Assembly: GCA_964602595.1 (NCBI GenBank)
Contig: CAZRRO010000011.1
Span: 1-64,000, forward strand
Length of the DNA stretch: 64,000 nucleotides
Source: CAIWAH01 sp964602595
GTDB lineage: Bacteria; Verrucomicrobiota; Verrucomicrobiia; Limisphaerales; UBA9464
Reading direction: 5' to 3'
The notes beneath the pieces were generated by a model. The model saw nothing but the letters and a program-made list of their open reading frames with translations. It made no database searches and was not told where the DNA came from. Below are positions 16,997-24,300 of the stretch, piece by piece (the stretch's first letter is position 1; each line of letters starts with the position of its first letter). Made by a program: the position numbers and the translations under genes.

Positions 16997-18181
16997 GTGC
17001 CTCCCCAGACGTTCATTGCCGATTCCGCCGCCGACGCCCTGACCCAGATCCGGGCGCAACTCGGCCCGGACGCGGTGGTGCTCAACGTCCGGCAGGTCGC
17101 AGGACCCGGCATCGCCCGCCTCTGGCAGAAGCCCAAGATCGAGGTCGTCGCGCACGTGCCGGAAGCGCCCACTCCGCCGGCCCCGGTCGCCACCACGGCC
17201 GTTCCCGCCGCCAAACCGGCGCGGGAGGGCTTGGACGAACTTCGGCGTGAACTGGCGGAAATCCGGGACCGCATGGACTTGGAACGCCGGCTGGCCGCGG
17301 CGCATGCCACCCGGGAATCGCCCCGAGCCACGCCCCTTTCCGCCCCACCCGCGCCTTCCGCTCCCGCGCCGGCACCGGCCCGGATTCGGGACCCGCAACC
17401 AACGGGTTCCCGCGTGCCCAGCGGCTCCGGCTGGCGCGTCGGGGAGCTGCTGGAGCGGGCCGGCTTAAACCGGGTGCATGTCCAACGGATCGAGGACGAG
17501 TTGGCGGAACAGTTCGGCCCCCAGGCCCCGCCGACGTTGCCGGAAGAAATCGCGCTCGCCCAACAGGTGCTGGGCCGCTTCTGGCGACCGGCCAAACCGA
17601 TCGCGGACGGCCCCCGGCACCCGCACGTTTTCCTCGGCACCCCGGGCTCAGGCAAGACCACGCTGCTCTGCAAGTGGCTCGCCCAAAGTGTTCTGCTGGA
17701 GGGCCGCACCGCCCACGTCTGGCGGCTGGACGGCAGCACCGCCAACACCGCGGAGGCGTTAAGCGTCTACGGGGAAATCCTGGGCGTGCCGGTGGCCCGC
17801 TTCTGGCGCGGGGACGAGGAAAGCGAAGGCGCCGACCTCACGTTCATCGATCTACCCGGCTTCAATCCCCGCGACGAACACGCCGTCGCCGCCGTGCGCG
17901 CGCTGCTGGCACAGGTGGCGGGGGCGCAGCTCCATTTCGTGGTCAACGCCGCCTACGAAATCCCGCTGCTGCTCGGTCAGATCCGGGGCCTGAGCCAATT
18001 CGGTGAGGCGGACCTCTGCGTGACGCACCTCGACGAGGAAACTCGCTGGGGAAAACTCTGGAATCTGGCCCTCGGAACAAACTTGCCGCTGCGGCTCCTG
18101 AGTGCCGGGCAAAATATTCCGGGAGACCTGTTCGCCGCGTCGGCCGAAAAAATATTTTCGCGCCAATTCAGCGGAATTTAG
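16997..18181 (+). CDS. flhF: Divergent flagellar GTPase FlhF
   Basis: FlhF is an SRP-type GTPase that sets flagellar number and place. The 394 residues start (GTG) with the typical FlhF N-terminus, TFIADSAADALTQIRAQLGPDAVVL, here split by a match to the family pattern of Ala-rich helix then GPDAVVL. A Pro/Ala-rich linker follows, then an NG domain with P-loop GTPGSGKT (214-221). The end, LLSAGQNIPGDL, matches the FlhF pattern. Two GTPase motifs are altered: the G3 element DTAGR reads DLPGF (285-289), and the base-specificity TKLD reads THLD (343-346). The protein may bind GTP weakly or not hydrolyse it. flhG is not next to it. Confidence 0.85.
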   Translation: MPPQTFIADSAADALTQIRAQLGPDAVVLNVRQVAGPGIARLWQKPKIEVVAHVPEAPTPPAPVATTAVPAAKPAREGLDELRRELAEIRDRMDLERRLAAAHATRESPRATPLSAPPAPSAPAPAPARIRDPQPTGSRVPSGSGWRVGELLERAGLNRVHVQRIEDELAEQFGPQAPPTLPEEIALAQQVLGRFWRPAKPIADGPRHPHVFLGTPGSGKTTLLCKWLAQSVLLEGRTAHVWRLDGSTANTAEALSVYGEILGVPVARFWRGDEESEGADLTFIDLPGFNPRDEHAVAAVRALLAQVAGAQLHFVVNAAYEIPLLLGQIRGLSQFGEADLCVTHLDEETRWGKLWNLALGTNLPLRLLSAGQNIPGDLFAASAEKIFSRQFSGI

Positions 18182-18257
18182 GGGCTTTTTAGCCCTCCGA
18201 CGGCGCCCACCGCCAGCTGGCAGACCGGCTGCTTCACGGTAAACCACTGAGTGAACC

Positions 18258-18470
18258 ATGAAGAAACTGATGCTCATCGGAGGTATGCTGGGGTTCGTGA
18301 TCGGGATCATTTTCGGCCGCCTGGAGGCCGCGGAAGATTCCACCGTGCTTTGGCGCTCCTGTGTGGCTGCCCTCGTCGCCGGCTTGCTGATGCGGTGGTG
18401 GGGGCAGGTTTGGGTCCGCGGCATCCAACAGGCCCATGTCGAACGCCTCACCAAGCAGCAACGTAACTGA
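18258..18470 (+). CDS. Small hypothetical membrane protein between flhF and fliA
   Basis: A 70-residue protein with two predicted membrane helices: MLIGGMLGFVIGIIFGRL (about 5-22) and CVAALVAGLLMRWWGQVWV (about 35-53), followed by a basic tail ending KQQRN. The glycine spacing of the first helix resembles a glycine-zipper. I do not recognise a family. It lies 76 bases after flhF and 41 before fliA on the same strand, in the slot often held by flhG. A weak hairpin (GGGGCT-TTTT-AGCCCT, about 18182-18197) lies just upstream and could attenuate transcription. It is probably real, given its composition and operon position. Confidence 0.65.
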   Translation: MKKLMLIGGMLGFVIGIIFGRLEAAEDSTVLWRSCVAALVAGLLMRWWGQVWVRGIQQAHVERLTKQQRN

Positions 18471-18511
18471 GTCCACCCGGCATCCAACTCTCAATCCCAG
18501 CCAGCATTCCC

Positions 18512-19330
18512 ATGACTGCGATCCCTGAACCCGCCACGTTGACCTACGGACGCAACCGCAAGCCCGCGCCGAACGCCCGCCGCCGCAACTACGTCAACCC
18601 GGGCAGCACCGCCGAGTCCGAGTTGGTGGAGCGCTACCTGCCGCTGGTGAAAACCGTCGTGGGCCGGGTCGCGATCAACCTCCCGTCGCACGTCAACCTC
18701 GACGACCTGAACAGCGCCGGGCTGGTGGGCCTGCTCAACGCCGTCCGCAACTTTGATCCCGAGGGCGGCAGCTCCTTCGAGTCCTACGCCCGCGTCCGCA
18801 TCCGGGGCGCCGTGCTCGATGAACTCCGGCGCCTCGACTGGGTTCCCCGCTCGGTGCACGACAAGGCCCGCCGGGTCCAGTCCGCGATCCAGGAGCTCGA
18901 ACAGAAGAACGGCCAGGTGCCGACGCCCGCCCAGGTCGCCCGCGCCCTCGACCTCACGCCCCGCGAATACGAGGAGCTGCTCGAGGAAATCCGTCCCGCC
19001 ACTTTCGTATGCCTCGACGCCGCGCCCGGACCGGACGGCGAGAGCGACAGTGATTCCTCCCGTTACGACACGGTCGCCGACGAATCGCAGGAGAACCCCG
19101 TGGACGTCACCTCCCGCCGCGAGCTGAGCCGCATGATCGCCGAGCGCATCAACCACCTGCCCGAAATGCAGCGCAAGGTGCTCGCCCTTTACTACTTCGA
19201 GGACCTGCGCCTGCGCGAGATTGCGGAAGTGTTCGGCGTCACCGAATCCCGCATCTGCCAGATCCATTCCCAAGCCGTCCTGACCATCCGCGCCTATGTC
19301 GAGAATCTCGAATGCGACGATGCCGCCTGA
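18512..19330 (+). CDS. fliA: Flagellar sigma factor FliA (sigma-28 / WhiG type)
   Basis: A 272-residue sigma-70 group 3 factor that directs RNA polymerase to late flagellar genes. Region 2 spans about residues 43-110, with YLPLVKTVVGRVAINLPSHV, then DDLNSAGLVGLLNAVRNFDP and FESYARVRIRGAVLDELR, all classic sigma-28. Region 3 follows with VPTPAQVARALDLTPREYEEL. Region 4 is at the end, with LPEMQRKVLALYYFEDLRL, then EIAEVFGVTESRICQIHSQA as the helix-turn-helix. An N-terminal extension of about 40 basic residues precedes region 2. Its place between flhF and motA suggests control of motility genes; no anti-sigma FlgM is visible here. Confidence 0.95.
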   Translation: MTAIPEPATLTYGRNRKPAPNARRRNYVNPGSTAESELVERYLPLVKTVVGRVAINLPSHVNLDDLNSAGLVGLLNAVRNFDPEGGSSFESYARVRIRGAVLDELRRLDWVPRSVHDKARRVQSAIQELEQKNGQVPTPAQVARALDLTPREYEELLEEIRPATFVCLDAAPGPDGESDSDSSRYDTVADESQENPVDVTSRRELSRMIAERINHLPEMQRKVLALYYFEDLRLREIAEVFGVTESRICQIHSQAVLTIRAYVENLECDDAA

Positions 19331-19364
19331 CCTGTCGCCATCTCATCCCCATCCCTGATTCTCC

Positions 19365-20219
19365 ATGCTCATCATCATCGGCTCCATCATCGTGCTCGCG
19401 GCGGTCCTCGGGGGATTCGTCATGGCCGGCGGCAACATCATGGCGCTGAACCAGCCCTCCGAATACGTCGTCATCCTCGGCTCCGCCGCCGGCGCGATGG
19501 TCGTCATGGCGCCCATGCGGGTGCTCAAGGGGCTCGTGACCCAGATCCTCGGCTGCCTCAAGGGCTCGCCCTACACCAAGACGGCCTACGAGGAACTCTT
19601 CAAGGCGCTCTACGAACTGTTCATGCTCGGCCGCCGCAACGGCATGGTGGCCTTGGAGGAGCACGTGATGAATCCGGGCTCCAGCAGCATCTTCACGAAG
19701 TATCCGACCTTCGCGAAGAACCACCACGCCGTGGACCTGCTCTGCGGGGCCCTCCGGCCGATCATCGACGGCAAGGTGAAGCCCGACCAACTCGACAGCC
19801 TGATCCAGATCGAACTGGACACGATGGAAGAGGAGCACCACCAGCCCGTTTCGGTCCTGACGAAGGCGGCGGACGCAATGCCCGGCTTCGGCATCGTGGC
19901 GGCCGTGCTCGGCATCGTCATCACCATGGCGTCCATCGGCGGCCCCCCCGACGCCATCGGCCACCACGTCGCCGCCGCGCTGGTCGGCACGTTCCTGGGC
20001 ATCCTAGTTTCCTACGGTTTCCTCAATCCGCTCGCCGTCGCCATGGAATTCGCCGGCGCCGCGGAAATGACCTACACGCGCTGCATCGCCAAGGCGGTGG
20101 TCGGCTTCGTCAACGGTATGGCGCCCATCATGGCCGTCGAACTGGCCCGTCGCGCGCTGACCTCCGACGTGAAGCCCTCGGCGGAAGACCTCGAAACGAT
20201 CCTCAAGGGCGCCAAGTAG
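19365..20219 (+). CDS. motA: Flagellar motor stator protein MotA
   Basis: A 284-residue stator subunit with four membrane helices that with MotB conducts ions and turns the rotor. The first helix reads LIIIGSIIVLAAVLGGFVMA, the length matches the E. coli-type MotA, and the cytoplasmic loop carries the charged region expected for contact with FliG. The proline-containing third helix region DAMPGFGIVAAVLGIVITM and the fourth helix region VGTFLGILVSYGFLNPLA are strong MotA signatures. It lies 27 bases before motB. The coupling ion cannot be read reliably. Confidence 0.95.
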   Translation: MLIIIGSIIVLAAVLGGFVMAGGNIMALNQPSEYVVILGSAAGAMVVMAPMRVLKGLVTQILGCLKGSPYTKTAYEELFKALYELFMLGRRNGMVALEEHVMNPGSSSIFTKYPTFAKNHHAVDLLCGALRPIIDGKVKPDQLDSLIQIELDTMEEEHHQPVSVLTKAADAMPGFGIVAAVLGIVITMASIGGPPDAIGHHVAAALVGTFLGILVSYGFLNPLAVAMEFAGAAEMTYTRCIAKAVVGFVNGMAPIMAVELARRALTSDVKPSAEDLETILKGAK

Positions 20220-20246
20220 TTCCCGCCACTCCCAACTTCGACTTCC

Positions 20247-20987
20247 ATGGCAAAGGGCAAACATGGTCACCACGGCGGCGCCTGGAAGGTCGCCTACGCG
20301 GATTTCGTCACCGCGATGATGGCCCTGTTCCTCGTGCTCTGGCTGACCGCGCAGGACCAGAAGATCAAGGAGGCGGTTGAACGGGCCTTCCGCCATCCGT
20401 TCTCGTCCCCGAACCCCGGCGCCACCGGCATCATCCAGACCAAGGACCCGCAGCCCGTCAGCGGCGAAAAGGGCAAGTGGGATTCCTCGTCGGCCGTCGA
20501 GTTGAACATGCTGCGGAACCTCATGCAGGATTTGCTCCGGACGTTACCCGCCAATGAGGAAAATCCCCTGGAACAGACCGTGAAGGTCGAGCCGATCCCC
20601 GATGGCATGCGAGTCTCCATCTTCGACCGCAACCACAAGCCCGTCTTCGAGGACGGGGCCGCCAGCTTCACAAAATATGGCCGCTGGGTCTTTGAAACCC
20701 TCGCTTGGGACCTGTCGCGTTACAGCAAGTTCCAGATCGAGCTGGAAGGCCACAGTGAACAGGGCCGGCAGGCGTCCGACGCCGACTACGGCGTGTGGGA
20801 ACTCACTTCCGATTATGCCAACGCCGCCCGCCGCCTGCTGATCCAGAACGGCGTGCAGGATGAGCAGATGCGCAAGGTGGCCGGTTTCGGCGCCACCAAA
20901 CCCCTGCCCGACCGCAAAGGAAACGACCCCAGTAACCGCCGGGTGACGGTGCTGATCCGGGTCGCCAAGGAGGAGCCCAGCAAATGA
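20247..20987 (+). CDS. motB: Flagellar motor protein MotB
   Basis: A 246-residue stator subunit. The short basic start (MAKGKHGHHGGAWKVAYADF) leads into the only membrane helix, FVTAMMALFLVLWL, with the ion-carrying Asp in YADF at residue 19. A plug/linker region follows. The C-terminal OmpA-like peptidoglycan-binding domain has IELEGHSEQGRQ, the conserved LTSDYANAARRLL and NDPSNRRVTVLI, which hold the stator to the cell wall. It follows motA and overlaps the next small gene by ATGA. Confidence 0.95.
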   Translation: MAKGKHGHHGGAWKVAYADFVTAMMALFLVLWLTAQDQKIKEAVERAFRHPFSSPNPGATGIIQTKDPQPVSGEKGKWDSSSAVELNMLRNLMQDLLRTLPANEENPLEQTVKVEPIPDGMRVSIFDRNHKPVFEDGAASFTKYGRWVFETLAWDLSRYSKFQIELEGHSEQGRQASDADYGVWELTSDYANAARRLLIQNGVQDEQMRKVAGFGATKPLPDRKGNDPSNRRVTVLIRVAKEEPSK

Positions 20988-21331
20988 ACACCACGGCCCA
21001 AGAATCTTTCGTGCCCTTTACCCCCGCGCGCGCCTTCGCTGCAGGCGACCTCGGGTCCCGCGGCAAGCCGTTGGCCCGCGCCGGTGATCGCGCGGGGTTT
21101 GTCCCCGCCATGCCCGGCGGCACCGCCGCGAACGCCGATGCCGCGCCGGCGCCCTCGGCCGGCCCAACGCCGCCCCACGCGGCCGCCCCTTCCGCCACCG
21201 TCGTCGCGCCGCGCGCCCACGCCGAACACGCCAAGCCGGTCGTTTCGCTCCGACGCGAAGGCGACAAGGTGATCGGCATCCGCGTCGAATGCACCTGCGG
21301 CAGCGTGATCGAACTCGACTGCGTTTACTGA
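20984..21331 (+). CDS. Hypothetical protein translationally coupled to motB
   Basis: A 115-residue protein starting within the motB stop codon (ATGA overlap), so it is probably translated with motB. Residues 1-80 are low complexity, rich in Ala and Pro, and likely disordered. The last 30 residues look folded: KPVVSLRREGDKVIGIRVEC, then TCGSVIELDCVY, with three cysteines (Cys-x-Cys and a third ten residues later) that could bind metal. There is no signal peptide or membrane helix, so it is probably cytoplasmic. I know no family for it. The end is six bases from the convergent CotH gene. Confidence 0.65.
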   Translation: MNTTAQESFVPFTPARAFAAGDLGSRGKPLARAGDRAGFVPAMPGGTAANADAAPAPSAGPTPPHAAAPSATVVAPRAHAEHAKPVVSLRREGDKVIGIRVECTCGSVIELDCVY

Positions 21332-21337
21332 CCTTTC

Positions 21338-24300
21338 TCAGGGCAGCAACCGCACCCGGTAGAATCGCTCGTTCGCCTCGCCCAGCGGCTCGATCCCGTC
21401 CGCCGTGCCTGCCGCGGCGTTGACGGCATCACCGACGGGCTGCCAGTCGGGAAACTCCAGGTCGTGGGCCGCTTCCAGTTGGTAACTCACACCGGGGAAC
21501 GAGCTCCAGGTCACCTGGAATACGCCCGCCGAAGCGGCTGCCCCGATGATTTCCGGAGCGGGCACCGCATTGCCGCCGCCGGGTGTGGCGGTCGGCAACA
21601 CCCCGGCGATCACACCGCCATCCGGCACCCGCCCTTCGCTGACATCCGGCGATTGCGGCCCGAACGCCACCGCGTCGATCACGGAGCCATCGGCCGCGGC
21701 AAGGACGATCCCTTCCCCGCTGGCCGACAAACGGAAGTCGGCATGTAGCGCCGCGTCACCGGCTTGGTTCAATTGCGGCTTCCGGTCGGCCCACACCAGC
21801 AACCGCCCGCGGGCCGGAACCACGTAGCCGGCCGGGATCGCAAACTGCCGCGGATTTTCCAGGGAGGTTCCGAGATAGAACCCGGACAGGTTGGCCGGCG
21901 TGGAACCGGCATTGAACAGCTCGAACCAGTCCTTGAATCCGCCGTCCGCCGGATCGCGCAACGTCGCCGTGTTGTCCGCCATCCACTCGTTGATGAACAC
22001 GTTCAGATTGGGACCGGCGAGCGAATTGGGGGCCCGGGGCGTCGGTTGCGCGAACACATGCCGGGCGCTCAGGTCCCCATCGGGATAATCACCGACCGAG
22101 CGGTCCGGACCCGGTGAGACATACCGCAGGTAGTCCAGCAGGTTGGTGCGACCGCCGGCCACCTGGGCCAGCGCAACCACGCCACTGGCTGGCGCGAGGC
22201 GGAACCCGGCGTGCAGCTGCGCGGCCGTCGTTTGCCCCGGCTGGCCGTCCAGCCAGACCAGCAATGTGCCGCCGGCCGGAACACTCACCCCGGCCGGAAA
22301 GGCCCACGCCATGAGATTGGTCAGGGCCTCACCCAGGTAACAGCCGGCCAAGTTCATCGGCGACGCGCCGCCATTGAAGAGTTCCAGCCACGGTTCACGT
22401 TGCCCCGCGTTGTCGGCCGGGCCGGAGAGGTTTTCCGGCTGCACTTCGTTCAGCCAAACCGTCGGCCACGGCGGCAGGGTGGCGTTGACCGAATTCAGCG
22501 AACCCGGGGTCACCTGGCTGAAAACCGGCGCCGTCTGCGTCAGGTCCGCGGAACCGCGAATGCCGTTGCCGGACAATCGCACGGTCAAGTTGCCGCTGGC
22601 GGTCACAGGGCGATACCAGATGCTGACGGTGTAGGTCTGCTCCGCCACCAAGGCCGGCGTAAGGTCCTGCACCAACGCCGAATCACGGGTTGTGCCCCCG
22701 GAACTGGCAACCAACCGGAGGGACGCCTTGCCCGAATGGAAGACCGCGGTATCGATGACCGAGCCCGCGTGGTTGGCGGCCACCTGCCAGGTGCCGGCCA
22801 ATGGGCTCTCAAAGTCGCCATTGGCCAGGAGATTGGGACCCACGTCGGGATCGGTGCCGGCGACGAGGCGCAGATCGTCCACCTGCACCTGACCCGCGTT
22901 TTCAAGGTAGAGGTAAAGGGCGGAGCTGCTGGCCGTCCCGGTGGCGACCAAGCGTTGCCACTGCGGCCCGGTCGCGGTGTTCGTCAGGACCGCGGTCCAG
23001 TTGCCGGGGCGGTTGTTGTCCTGCAGCGGGTCGATGAGCTGCAACGATCCGCCGGCGAGCGCCGCGGCTGGCCACGGCGCACCGGTCTCAAACGTGAATT
23101 GATCCACCGCCAGCTCATCCGTGCCGTTGGGCGCCGGGCGGAGGAGCCGCAGAGTTTCACCGCCGCTGCCCAGTTTGCCGGCATACGTGCCGAGCGGTTT
23201 CAGGAGGCTGCCAAATGCATCCGCAAACGCGTAGGCATCCTCCACCACAACGGCATGGCTCCCAGGTGCGAGCACCGTCCCGGGCGCGAAGGTGAAATCA
23301 ACCCCCGCGATCCGCCAGCCGCCGAGGTTGAAGGCGGTCCGGCCCGAGAGATTGCGCAGCTCGATGAACGCGCTGCCCGGCCGGGACGGGTGGTGGTGCA
23401 CCTCGCTGAAGATCACCTGTCCCTCGGGAGCCTCGGCCGGACCGGTGAATTCGACGGCCAGTTCGTCGGGGGCATTGGTGATGGCCTGGCCGCCCGAATC
23501 GAGCCCGGTGAGGACAAAGCGGTTGGTGCCGGGCGCGAGCGCGACGGTAGCCGTCCAGTTGGTGAGCGTGGTCCAGCGCACGTCCAGTGGCGCCCCATTC
23601 AGGAGCAGCGTGCGGGCATTGAGCGGCGCGGTGCCCATCAGCGCGGCGAGGCTGTTCGTGGTGGCGAACGGAGCACCACCATTGACGGTGAAGGCGAGGT
23701 TGGCCGCCCGGTTCGTCAGCAACTGGTTGATGAAGGTGCGCCGGGTCGCCACATAGGTCCGGATGGTGGAACCCGAGGCAAGACCCGACGCCCCATTCGT
23801 CCGCATGCCATTGTAGCGGGCGTCGATAATCGGGTTGGAACGTTCCGCCAGCAACGGGCCGTTGGCCGCATCGAGGAGTGCCTGCCAATAAAGGCGGGCA
23901 AAGGGCGCGTGGCTGTTCACCGGGCCGACGTTCTGACCGCCGATGCCAAACAGGTCGCTCCGCGCATCCGCCGCGGCAAAGGCGAAGTCGATGTCCCAGA
24001 TCAGCAACCTCCACGGTCCGTTCGTCGGCTTGTAGGCATACATGTTCTGGCCGCCGCCGTAGCTGTAGCTGTCGTTGTTGCCTACCAGATGTTCGGTGAC
24101 ATGCGTCCGGAACCATTGGTCCACGTCGGTCGCCTGCTGCAACGTCCGCGTGTAAGTGTCCCCGCTGACCGGCGTGTTCACCGCGTCCACGAGGCGAAAC
24201 AGGTTGGTGTAGCTGTGCGGATCGTTGCCGAACGCCCGCAGCGGCCAATTCCAGCGGTAACGCGCCCGCTTCAGGGCTCCCGCGCTGTTGTAACGGCTCA

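Noticed and set aside
18182..18197. Terminator after flhF
   Set aside because: The stem is only five to six bases and the T-run is in the loop rather than after the stem, so it is not a standard terminator.
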